Positions 44,627 to 51,216 of a DNA stretch of 64,000 nt are shown here, piece by piece. The first letter of the stretch is position 1. Every line of letters begins with the position of its first letter. The notes beneath the pieces were generated by a model. That model made no database searches. It was not told the origin of the DNA and saw nothing but the letters and a program-made list of their open reading frames with translations. The DNA is from a bacterium. GTDB taxonomy: Bacteria > Armatimonadota > Abditibacteriia > Abditibacteriales > Abditibacteriaceae. The stretch is taken from positions 1 through 64,000 of the forward strand of contig SDZD01000014.1 in the NCBI GenBank assembly GCA_004172935.1, read 5' to 3'. The position numbers were made by a program, and so were the translations under genes.

Positions 44627-44830
44627 ATGAAACCAACCATCCTGTGCCCCAAATGTAGCGCGTGCGACTGGCAATTCCAACTTATTCAAATCGGTTTTTT
44701 ACGCCCTGCTGGTGTTAGTGTGGGGTCATCAACCAAAGTCGATAAAGAGTTTGGTCTGCTTTGTCGAGCATGTGGTTATATTGAGAATAATAAACAAGCG
44801 TGGAAAGAAGTAGAGGAAGCATTTAATTGA
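44627..44830 (+). CDS. Small zinc-ribbon protein
   Basis: 67 residues: ILCPKCSACDWQFQ and GLLCRACGYIE form a CxxC...CxxC ribbon typical of nucleic-acid-binding or transcription-associated proteins. The ATG lies 5 nt after the T-run of the preceding terminator and lacks a Shine-Dalgarno. AT-rich like the GHKL gene and possibly acquired with it. It converges on the leftward operon, with 7 bp between stops. Confidence 0.55.
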   Translation: MKPTILCPKCSACDWQFQLIQIGFLRPAGVSVGSSTKVDKEFGLLCRACGYIENNKQAWKEVEEAFN

Positions 44831-44837
44831 GCCAGGC

Positions 44838-44978
44838 TCAGCACATCGAGAAGCCACAGGATAGGGGGCGCTCATCCCTTAACCCGCGATAGGGACGGTG
44901 GAAAGAGACGTGCACCTGGGGCCGTGCCCACACAGTAGGGGAGAGGACGAGTGTGCCCAACAACAATAGGAACTTCAT
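44838..44978 (-). CDS. Tiny secreted protein, last gene of the leftward operon
   Basis: 46 residues with a textbook signal peptide (MKFLLLLGTLVLSPTVWA, cleavage likely after ARP or VWA) and a basic mature peptide ending in a Cys pair region (LSCGFSMC). The ATG overlaps the upstream stop (ATGA, 44975-44978), which supports this start over a longer frame. Could be a small lysis, envelope or exclusion peptide. It is easily missed by gene callers. Confidence 0.55.
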   Translation of the reverse strand: MKFLLLLGTLVLSPTVWARPQVHVSFHRPYRGLRDERPLSCGFSMC

Positions 44979-45325
44979 ATCTGTTTTTCTTCGGAAAGAG
45001 CGCTCCATTGAGCGGTTAAATCGGCGATGAGCATCATCGCGTCTGCGACGGCCCCCGCATCGCATTTATAGTCTTTGGTGTGTGTTGTCACGTCCACACG
45101 AACCATCGGCTTCTTCACTCCGACCATGTGAAAAGTGGTGAAGAGAAATATCAAGTGAACGCCACCTTTGGAGCGATGAGGCGTAATCTGCACTTGGAGA
45201 AACAAGCCACCCTCTGCATCTCCGGTCCCTTTGGTCAAGTGATATTTATGGATATGGCGTGTTTTAGTCGCCTTCTCATAAGCAGCGACGAAGGGCGCGT
45301 AATGGTCTGCATTTGCATCGGTCAT
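44975..45325 (-). CDS. Hypothetical protein of the leftward operon
   Basis: 116 residues, starting MTDANADHYAPFVAAYEKAT, beta-rich in the middle (LFLQVQITPHRSKGGVHLIF) and helical at the end. Coupled on both sides by ATGA overlaps (45322-45325 and 44975-44978). No recognised family. The coupling is the main evidence that it is real. Confidence 0.55.
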   Translation of the reverse strand: MTDANADHYAPFVAAYEKATKTRHIHKYHLTKGTGDAEGGLFLQVQITPHRSKGGVHLIFLFTTFHMVGVKKPMVRVDVTTHTKDYKCDAGAVADAMMLIADLTAQWSALSEEKQI

Positions 45326-45801
45326 GCGAAATACTGGCGCTCCTCTGTCGTCCGCACATCATCGCAGAACATGCTGAGAGCGGTTTGGAAAAGCACGGCT
45401 TTCGAGTGTTTCCACGCCGGATCTGGTACCCAAACCGAATCGGCACAACCGAACATGAGAAGCGCGGTATTGGCGATAGTGCGCCGGGGCACCGAAAGCT
45501 GCAACGCATTCTCGGAGCTATTACGCAGCGTGCGCAGCACCTGAAGCGTGAGCATCATAACAGCGGCCCGCTCATCATCTTTATGTCCACCGCTGCAAAC
45601 TGCCGGAGCACCGTACTCAAGCAGTGGCCCTTCGACGCAACGCAAGCGCGCGGAGATTTCGTCCTGCACCAATGCCCCAGATGCGAGGGGCATCCGGGGC
45701 GGAATGGGCATACCCGAATCAAAACCATAAACAAAAAGAGGCTGTGGTGTAGTGGCGCTCAATTGTGAGTAGCCGAAACCAAAGTAGAGAAGTGGAAGCA
45801 T
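45322..45801 (-). CDS. Hypothetical protein of the leftward operon
   Basis: 159 residues starting MLPLLYFGFGYSQLSATTPQ; the hydrophobic start could be a weak signal or anchor. The centre has spaced Cys and Arg (ARLRCVEGPLLEYGAPAVCS) and a helical second half. Unknown family. Its ATG begins one base after the stop of the small membrane gene 45803-45931, and its stop overlaps the next start. Confidence 0.55.
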   Translation of the reverse strand: MLPLLYFGFGYSQLSATTPQPLFVYGFDSGMPIPPRMPLASGALVQDEISARLRCVEGPLLEYGAPAVCSGGHKDDERAAVMMLTLQVLRTLRNSSENALQLSVPRRTIANTALLMFGCADSVWVPDPAWKHSKAVLFQTALSMFCDDVRTTEERQYFA

Positions 45802-45802
45802 A

Positions 45803-45931
45803 TTAATCGAGTGATGAGGGCATTTCGCCCCAAGCAGCAGAGTTCAGGCGGCGGAACTCCTGAACCAGTGTGTGAGCCTTCACCATCAGTGAAAGGCCAA
45901 TCAGGAAAATGAGAATGGGAATCAATTTCAC
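45803..45931 (-). CDS. 42-residue membrane peptide
   Basis: GTG start at 45931 overlapping the upstream stop (GTGA), with a perfect AGGAGG about ten bases before it (45941-45946 on the minus strand). The product is a single hydrophobic segment (KLIPILIFLIGLSLMVKA) then a polar tail. Coupling and Shine-Dalgarno make it a strong small-gene call despite its length. Might be a regulatory or lysis-related membrane peptide; function unknown. Confidence 0.6.
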   Translation of the reverse strand: MKLIPILIFLIGLSLMVKAHTLVQEFRRLNSAAWGEMPSSLD

Positions 45932-47145
45932 GCGAAGTCGCCTCCTAGCACGGCGCGTTCTACCGTAAAGAAGCCCTGCGCTCCGCGATACGGGACTGGC
46001 TCAATCTTGCGCACGTTTTCCAGAACCCAACCGAAGCGCCCGCGCGTGTAGTTGCCAAACGCGGTTTCATCGAGCGATAACTTTGGTGCGAGTGTTTCGG
46101 TCGGCACGCAATCCACTAAATCAACAATCGCAACCACGGCACCCAGTGGGAGTGGCAACCATTGAAGTTTTTGTTTGATGGTCAGTTTGTGATATGCGGC
46201 CACAATCGAGCGCTCGGAGAAGGTGCTGGTAATCGTGTCGGGAATCTGCCACATGCCCGCGCCGTGCAAAGCGTTCAAGAATGAGGGCAAGGTGCAGTAG
46301 TCGAGTTGGCTCGTATTTTTGGCGGCGTGGATAGCGAGTGGGCCGCGATAAGATGTCGACCACCCGCGCGTCTCGACCCGCTTCGCACCAATCGCGATAA
46401 GAGAAGCCCACGGCTGCCACAAACTAATCGCTTTCAAATCCGGTGTCGGTAGTTCGGGCCATGTCAGTTCCTGTGTCTGGACGCCATGCCCTGCGAGCAG
46501 CTGCGAAACGCGGTATCGGTGGCAACTATGAAATTCAGCGCATCCGCAAAGCAAAATAAGAGGGCGGTCTGCGGCCCATCGTAACACGGTTTCGACTCCT
46601 AGAGCCGGATTAGAAAGCACTACCCCACCCGTCCCCACGGCGACGTTACCCAATGCGGATAGGTGGGCGACGCGCGCAGGTGACTTGCCATCCATGAGCG
46701 TGTGTAATTCGGTGAGATTCCAACCGGGCACCCGCGAGAATGGTTTGTGGCGGATGTCTACGACAAGCGCGCCCAGATTATCGGCTGCAAGTTTGAGTTG
46801 GGCGGGTGAATGGCCGGAATATCCGGCGGTGTAGATTTGTTTCATGGGTTTGCTAACCAAGCCGGATTGTTCACAAAGTTTTTTCGCCTTCTCCATTGGG
46901 CATCCACATAAGTCGATGTGTTGTCGTGGTGTGCCTTCGTGTTCGACTTTGATAACGCGCACACCCAAACTTTTGGCGGTCTTGATGAGACGGTCTTTGT
47001 CTTGGTCGAAAAGGTGGGCGATTTCGGGATAACGCTTGAACAGATCATGACCATTCATGTTGCAATTATGGAGATGGAGCGCTTGCCCACCCTCAGCGGC
47101 ATGGGCATACGCCTCGCGAATTTCACGCATCTGGAATTGTTTCAT
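45928..47145 (-). CDS. Three-domain fusion: DUF4031-like, DUF488-like and ASCH-like
   Basis: 405 residues. Residues about 1-95 resemble DUF4031 (ALHLHNCNMNGHDLF ... LIKTAKSLGVRVIKVEHEG). Residues about 100-235 match DUF488: QIYTAGYSGHSPAQL, LVVDIRHKPFSRVPGW, LSALGNVAVG and the Cys/His stretch LLCGCAEFHSCHRYRVSQLL. Residues about 245-400 look ASCH-like: AISLWQPWASLIAIGAKRVE, GWSTSYRGPLAIHAAK and GRFGWVLENVRKIEPVPYRG. ASCH domains bind nucleic acids; the other two are uncharacterised. Their fusion suggests a multi-step nucleic-acid-related activity. Coupled to neighbours by ATGA and GTGA overlaps. Confidence 0.7.
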   Translation of the reverse strand: MKQFQMREIREAYAHAAEGGQALHLHNCNMNGHDLFKRYPEIAHLFDQDKDRLIKTAKSLGVRVIKVEHEGTPRQHIDLCGCPMEKAKKLCEQSGLVSKPMKQIYTAGYSGHSPAQLKLAADNLGALVVDIRHKPFSRVPGWNLTELHTLMDGKSPARVAHLSALGNVAVGTGGVVLSNPALGVETVLRWAADRPLILLCGCAEFHSCHRYRVSQLLAGHGVQTQELTWPELPTPDLKAISLWQPWASLIAIGAKRVETRGWSTSYRGPLAIHAAKNTSQLDYCTLPSFLNALHGAGMWQIPDTITSTFSERSIVAAYHKLTIKQKLQWLPLPLGAVVAIVDLVDCVPTETLAPKLSLDETAFGNYTRGRFGWVLENVRKIEPVPYRGAQGFFTVERAVLGGDFA

Positions 47146-47669
47146 GTCAGAGGTTCTTCCTTCGTTGGAATTTGCTCTCTGACAGATTTGATGGCGGCTT
47201 TAGCTGCGGCCAAATAGTCAGAGCTTGGTTGTTCGCCTTTTGGCTGTCCGGGCCGATAGTGGCGCCAGACAGCGGCCTGAACATCGCGTGGCACCATTGC
47301 CCAATGCGTAAAACACATGAGATATTTGGGGCTAATCGCCTTGTTGCAGCCTATCGCTGCGCATCGGTGAGTCGAATCGGGGGCGGGTTCAAAAGCGGGG
47401 TCGGCTTTGCGTAGGGCCTTTTCAATGAGCTTCTTTTTACTCTGGAGATTCCGACCACCTTCGCGTTCAATGATGGCGAGAGCTGCACGGTAACCGCTTG
47501 TGTAATCGCGCTTGCTGGACTCGAAGCGACGAATTTGCGCCAGACACCCATCAACACTTGTGTAAATGAGTTCCTGTGCCCACCCTACGGCTCCCATTCC
47601 GAACTTTTCAACCAAAGGCTGATTCTCGCGGCGGATGCGCACATCTTCAACAAAGTCGTAATGGCTCAT
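47142..47669 (-). CDS. Phage protein with C-terminal Cys/His module
   Basis: 175 residues. The N-terminal half is helical (EKFGMGAVGWAQELIYTSVD). The C-terminal part, HRCAAIGCNKAISPKYLMCF, then HWAMVPRDVQAAVWRHYRPG, is a small zinc-binding module familiar from many phage early operons. Coupled at both ends by four-base overlaps. Role unknown. Confidence 0.6.
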   Translation of the reverse strand: MSHYDFVEDVRIRRENQPLVEKFGMGAVGWAQELIYTSVDGCLAQIRRFESSKRDYTSGYRAALAIIEREGGRNLQSKKKLIEKALRKADPAFEPAPDSTHRCAAIGCNKAISPKYLMCFTHWAMVPRDVQAAVWRHYRPGQPKGEQPSSDYLAAAKAAIKSVREQIPTKEEPLT

Positions 47670-47947
47670 GGGGTTGCTCCCTCACCTTCAGTAGCTCGCC
47701 AGAAGTTCTTTTTGCCGTCAGCCCACGCGACTTCGACGAGTCCCAACTCCCTGAGGGCCGAAAGCCGATTACACATCCCACTTGTCCCTGCAGCTTTGGG
47801 CGTCAGCGCCCGATGTAATTGGGATGTAGAACGCACACCATGCTCTCGCAGATAAATGAGGGTTTCCTTGAGGTGAAAGGGCAATGGTATTTCGCCTGTC
47901 CCCCGACATTGGGGGCATTGAACACAAAGAGTAGATTCGGATGTCAT
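47666..47947 (-). CDS. Zinc-knuckle plus winged-helix protein
   Basis: From ATG 47947 (MTSESTLCVQCPQCRGTGEI), 93 residues. The start has a DnaJ-like CxxCxxxCxxG pattern (CVQCPQCRGTG), followed by a winged helix (LIYLREHGVRSTSQLHRALT ... CNRLSALRELGLVEVAW). The start overlaps the upstream stop (ATGA at 47944-47947); a more upstream ATG (47986) is less likely. Probably a small transcription regulator within the leftward operon. Confidence 0.6.
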   Translation of the reverse strand: MTSESTLCVQCPQCRGTGEIPLPFHLKETLIYLREHGVRSTSQLHRALTPKAAGTSGMCNRLSALRELGLVEVAWADGKKNFWRATEGEGATP

Positions 47948-48237
47948 TTCGGTTGTGCCTTTATAAACGCGAGTACGTCGCGCCACAAAAATCTCCGCTG
48001 GCCACCGGGAGTCCAGATGCAGGGTAAACGGCCACTTTCGGCATAACGCCGCACAGTAGCGCGGGTAACATACAGAACAGTTGCGACTTCATGAAGCGAC
48101 ATCTGCGGGTTGTTCAATCGCTCTATGAGCTGGGCGCGCGATTCGGGTTCGAGGCGCACGCGGGTTCGATTCGGATTGTTCTTGCGCGCGGGGCGCAAGA
48201 GACGGGCAGGGCGCTGGGTGGTCGCGATAGCAGTCAA
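47944..48237 (-). CDS. Helix-turn-helix DNA-binding protein (MerR/excisionase-like)
   Basis: 97 residues. A basic N-terminal arm is followed by SLHEVATVLYVTRATVRRYA and ESGRLPCIWTPGGQRRFLWR, the HTH_17/MerR pattern used by excisionases and small phage regulators. It could control the operon or act in excision; no integrase is in view to decide. Coupled by ATGA overlaps on both sides. Confidence 0.7.
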   Translation of the reverse strand: MTAIATTQRPARLLRPARKNNPNRTRVRLEPESRAQLIERLNNPQMSLHEVATVLYVTRATVRRYAESGRLPCIWTPGGQRRFLWRDVLAFIKAQPK

Positions 48238-49265
48238 CGCGGCACCTCTGGAAAATCGTTGTGTTCGCGCCCGTCCAGCAATCGACCAGCGTTCTTTTTG
48301 CCCACTAAGGTCATCATCTGGCCGTTATCAAAGAACTTGATTCCGCGCCCGCCAACTTCATCAGGCAAGTCTTCAGATGGCAACCATTCGCCCCATTGCT
48401 TGAACAGGAAGGGCACATTCGCGGCATTGCACTGATCGCGTAATGAATACGCCCAACTGGGATGCATTGGCCGCGCATTAGGACCGCTCTCGCCACCCGC
48501 AATCACCCAGTTGATGCCTTCATAGGCTGGGGCTTCTTCAATTTCTCCAAGGCAAAGCTCGTGTTCGTCAGGGTCAACTCCGACGCCTTTTTCTGGACAA
48601 TCAGGACAGAACACGCCACCTTCTGAGCGTCCTAACCAATCCGCGTATCGTGTTAAATCAACTTCGCCCAGCAACGGTTCACAGGAAAGAAAGCGTACTT
48701 TAGCGGGGATTTTCAGCAATTCGGGGCTACGCGCATCAGCTTGCTTTTGGTCTTCTACCGAAGTGCCTAGCCACACATTGACGGGAGGTTCGCCGCGAAG
48801 CCATGCGCCCAGCATATTATCGCTTTCAGGTGTGCTTTCGGGACGCATCATGCAATCCTGCAACTGCCCTAAAACGTTTTGTGGTCGCTTCGTAAGCAAC
48901 AACCAATCTAGGTTTGGCGTTTGCGCGATTAACCCAATCAGTCGAACACGCGCTTTTAAAACATCCTGTTGGCTTGATTGAGGCATTGTCTCTGCGCCTT
49001 CAAAAACATCAGCCAGAGAAGCACAGAAGACACGAGGCCTTTCTGCCAATCCTTCAGCCTCCTTGTTCCACTTGATTGGATTGGCCCACATCGATTCGGA
49101 TGCAACAACCCGTGTACCGCTTGGCCCCCAAACGCCTAGCGTACCGGGATTTCGTCCCGCCAACTTCTCTGCGTAGCAATGCGAGCAGCCTGCGCTCACT
49201 TTTGTACACCCCCTCCACGGATTGAAGGTATGATTCGTCCATTCGATATTTGAGTTTTGTCCCAT
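48234..49265 (-). CDS. Phage Gp37/Gp68-type radical-SAM-like protein (DUF5131)
   Basis: 343 residues from ATG 49265. The family start IEWTNHTFNPWRGCTKVSAG then CSHCYAE supplies three Cys suited to a radical-SAM-like iron-sulfur cluster. Later motifs LLLTKRPQN, VWLGTSVEDQ, RFLSCEPLLGEVDL and WVIAGGESGPNARPMHP are characteristic of DUF5131. An inserted Cys-containing segment (GGVFCPDCPEKGVG) occurs at about residue 230. The chemistry is not known; proposals include nucleic-acid or nucleotide modification. The start two bases after the preceding stop fits better than an upstream frame of 38 extra residues. Confidence 0.85.
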   Translation of the reverse strand: MGQNSNIEWTNHTFNPWRGCTKVSAGCSHCYAEKLAGRNPGTLGVWGPSGTRVVASESMWANPIKWNKEAEGLAERPRVFCASLADVFEGAETMPQSSQQDVLKARVRLIGLIAQTPNLDWLLLTKRPQNVLGQLQDCMMRPESTPESDNMLGAWLRGEPPVNVWLGTSVEDQKQADARSPELLKIPAKVRFLSCEPLLGEVDLTRYADWLGRSEGGVFCPDCPEKGVGVDPDEHELCLGEIEEAPAYEGINWVIAGGESGPNARPMHPSWAYSLRDQCNAANVPFLFKQWGEWLPSEDLPDEVGGRGIKFFDNGQMMTLVGKKNAGRLLDGREHNDFPEVPR

Positions 49266-49267
49266 AT

Positions 49268-49765
49268 TTAAATTTCTCTCTCTTCGCGGATGCGCTCGTG
49301 GCACGCGCGGCAAATAAAGCCATCCAGCGGCACGCCGCGTGAATCGCACAGTCCATATTCGGCGTCCGCAACGCCGCATTCGTAGCAGGGGCGCATTTGC
49401 TCCATCAGCACACGCACTGCGACCTCGCGCCCATGCAACAGCTTCTTTCGCAATAGCCAGTCGAGGACGCGCCCCAAGTGCTTGCAGATGTGGCGTGGGT
49501 CGCCAACCGTGGGTTCAAAGCGGGCGCGTCGCCATTTGAAGTCAGGGCATGAGCAACGAAGCGCTCCTGTTTGCAGATCGGCTTCCTGTTTGTGTTCAAG
49601 AGCGTAGCCGACCTGCGTCAGCGAATAGATTCCGAAGATATGTATGTCTCCGGGCAACGTTTCGAAATGGCGCAAGCGGCGTCGCGGTGGTGGATGTTTG
49701 TCCCGTTTCGTCGGCATATTCAACAGGATGCCGGACGACGGGGGAAAGAGTGATTTTTGACTCAT
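49268..49765 (-). CDS. SWIM-type zinc finger protein
   Basis: 165 residues. LRCSCPDFKWRR ... PRHICKHLGRVLDWLLRK gives the SWIM pattern CxCx(n)CxH, associated with DNA or protein binding. A second C-terminal zinc site follows (RPCYECGVADAEYGLCDSRG, then FICRACHERI). The N-terminus MSQKSLFPPSSG contains QKSLF, a possible beta-clamp-binding motif. Basic stretch (KRDKHPPPRRRLRHF) supports nucleic acid binding. Six bases separate it from the upstream gene. Confidence 0.65.
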   Translation of the reverse strand: MSQKSLFPPSSGILLNMPTKRDKHPPPRRRLRHFETLPGDIHIFGIYSLTQVGYALEHKQEADLQTGALRCSCPDFKWRRARFEPTVGDPRHICKHLGRVLDWLLRKKLLHGREVAVRVLMEQMRPCYECGVADAEYGLCDSRGVPLDGFICRACHERIREEREI

Positions 49766-49771
49766 GATTTT

Positions 49772-50071
49772 TCAACAGCCTCCGGCCCACTTCGCCTCTT
49801 GAATCTGGGCGCCGATTTCCCACAAGTCCAATTCGAGTGCAACGACATCGGCAACCACGCACGCCTCGACCGCTTTATATCTGGGCGTGCCAATGCAGGT
49901 GCGAAAGAAACCGCGTCGCCGACACTCCGCCTCGACGATGCAGTCGATGGTCTGGCAGTCGCCCATTGAGAGCCGCGACGAAAAGGCGGACATCTCATCG
50001 GGAGTCAGCAATGGTGCGCCGGATTGAGTCGGATAGACCGGGGCGCGAGGTTGAAGAGTGACATGTATCAT
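49772..50071 (-). CDS. First gene of the leftward operon, hypothetical
   Basis: 99 residues starting MIHVTLQPRAPVYPTQSGAP. The centre has MGDCQTIDCIVEAECRRRGF and a helical C-terminus (VALELDLWEIGAQIQEAKWA). ATG 50071 is supported by GAGGA eight bases upstream on the minus strand. Two operator-like palindromes lie 20-61 bp upstream, so it is the promoter-proximal gene of the operon and probably the main target of that repressor. Family unknown. Confidence 0.6.
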   Translation of the reverse strand: MIHVTLQPRAPVYPTQSGAPLLTPDEMSAFSSRLSMGDCQTIDCIVEAECRRRGFFRTCIGTPRYKAVEACVVADVVALELDLWEIGAQIQEAKWAGGC

Positions 50072-50090
50072 GTGGTCCTCGGAGAAAAAC

Positions 50091-50104
50091 TGAACTGCCG
50101 TTCA
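50091..50104. promoter_or_regulatory. Operator-like palindrome 3 (GAAC-N4-GTTC)
   Basis: TGAACTGCCGTTCA, core conserved but with a different central four bases. It is 20 bp upstream of the leftward operon start and 28 bp from palindrome 4, both embedded in similar AAAATCT flanks. Confidence 0.65.
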
Positions 50105-50118
50105 CAAAATCTGAAATG

Positions 50119-50132
50119 TGAACTGTGGTTCA
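50119..50132. promoter_or_regulatory. Operator-like palindrome 4 (GAAC-N4-GTTC)
   Basis: TGAACTGTGGTTCA, identical to palindrome 1. Together with palindrome 3 it forms a tandem site on one face spacing of 28 bp in a divergent control region. Confidence 0.7.
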
Positions 50133-50177
50133 TAAAATCTCTAACTGTAAAAACGGGACGGTGAATAAATGCAGAAT

Positions 50178-50207
50178 TTGACGCTGTTGCGAAAGGAGTT
50201 GTAAAAT
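50178..50207 (+). promoter_or_regulatory. Rightward promoter of the capsid operon
   Basis: TTGACG (50178-50183), an 18-bp spacer and TAAAAT (50202-50207) make the best sigma-70-type promoter in the phage part. Start expected near 50214, so leader hairpin 6 lies in the transcript. Palindromes 3 and 4 lie 46-87 bp upstream. Confidence 0.6.
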
Positions 50208-50279
50208 TTCACGTGTTCGGTGCGAATTAACGCCCGATTCCACGTCGTAGCGTGGGAGCCGAACTGAAATAAAGGCCAA

Positions 50280-50312
50280 GAGCCGCGCACAGATCATGTG
50301 CGCGGCTCTTTT
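50280..50312 (+). terminator. Leader hairpin 6 (AAAGGCC-GAGCCGC family)
   Basis: A 12-bp perfect stem (GAGCCGCGCACA with TGTGCGCGGCTC), 5-nt loop and T4, preceded by AAAGGCCAA. It ends 25 nt before ATG 50338. Confidence 0.85.
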
Positions 50313-50337
50313 GTTTTGGTCGACACGAGTTCTTTTC

Positions 50338-51216
50338 ATGCACTTGCCCGCAGCGGGAAACACACCCGCCCTCTCTCTTGAGTCCGCTCAAGAACGCGAC
50401 ATCGAAATATTCTTCGACCTGAAGAAATCCCACGTTGACGCGAAAACGGGGCGCATTCATGTGCGTGGTATCGCGTCAGACAACTCTATCGACTTCACCA
50501 ACGAGATTGTTCAAATCTCCAAAGTCGGCAACTCGCTCTCTGTCCTGAACCGGGGCTGGGGCAAATTCAATTACGACCACGGAAAAGAAATCGTTGGCGA
50601 GATTACGGCACTACGCTTCATCACTCCCGACGAAGCGCTCGCCAAATACGGCGTTGAATGCACGGGCGTCGTGATGGAAATCGAAGGATTCGTCTACGCC
50701 ATCACGGACAAAACTCGCCCTGATTCCGACGTTCGTAAAGTTCACGAAGACATCGAAGCTGGCGCACGTCTCGGCTTCTCGGTGCAGGGTGGGGTAGGGA
50801 ACCGCATTCCCATCACCGCCAAGAACGGGCAAAAGGCGATAGTCGCTGTACCTTCCTTCGTGAATCAAGTTGCCATCACCCACCAGCCCGTGAATATGAA
50901 CACGGTTTGTATTCCGTTCGCGAAGTCGCTCGCGGCGTATTTGCTTGACGGTGGCGATGGGGAATTGCTCAAATCGGTTGGCCTTGGTTCGTCCGGCGGT
51001 CAAGCGCTCGTGGGCGCAACTGGCGGCGACGCGACGCGCCTGGGGGCGAGCGATAAAGGCGACACGCCTCCTGTTTGCTCGACCTGTGGCGCAGCAAGCG
51101 AAGATGAGAATGCGTGCTGTAAAGCGTGCGGGACGATGGGCCTAGGGCTTCGCAAGTCGCTCCTTGGCGCCTCGTTCGAACATTACGCCGCTGCGCGCGG
51201 CCTCGAACTATCATGA
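50338..51216 (+). CDS. Prohead protease-like protein with zinc ribbon
   Basis: 292 residues. Layout and position fit an HK97/herpesvirus-fold maturation protease: a beta-rich core (KSHVDAKTGRIHVRGIASDN), a candidate catalytic His in FNYDHGKEIVGEIT, and a Ser in GARLGFSVQGG. An added C-terminal zinc ribbon (PVCSTCGAASEDENACCKAC) is unusual for this family and may bind the scaffold or DNA. It would process scaffold and capsid during maturation. Start at ATG 50338 after leader hairpin 6; stop overlaps the scaffold-like gene by ATGA. Confidence 0.65.
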   Translation: MHLPAAGNTPALSLESAQERDIEIFFDLKKSHVDAKTGRIHVRGIASDNSIDFTNEIVQISKVGNSLSVLNRGWGKFNYDHGKEIVGEITALRFITPDEALAKYGVECTGVVMEIEGFVYAITDKTRPDSDVRKVHEDIEAGARLGFSVQGGVGNRIPITAKNGQKAIVAVPSFVNQVAITHQPVNMNTVCIPFAKSLAAYLLDGGDGELLKSVGLGSSGGQALVGATGGDATRLGASDKGDTPPVCSTCGAASEDENACCKACGTMGLGLRKSLLGASFEHYAAARGLELS

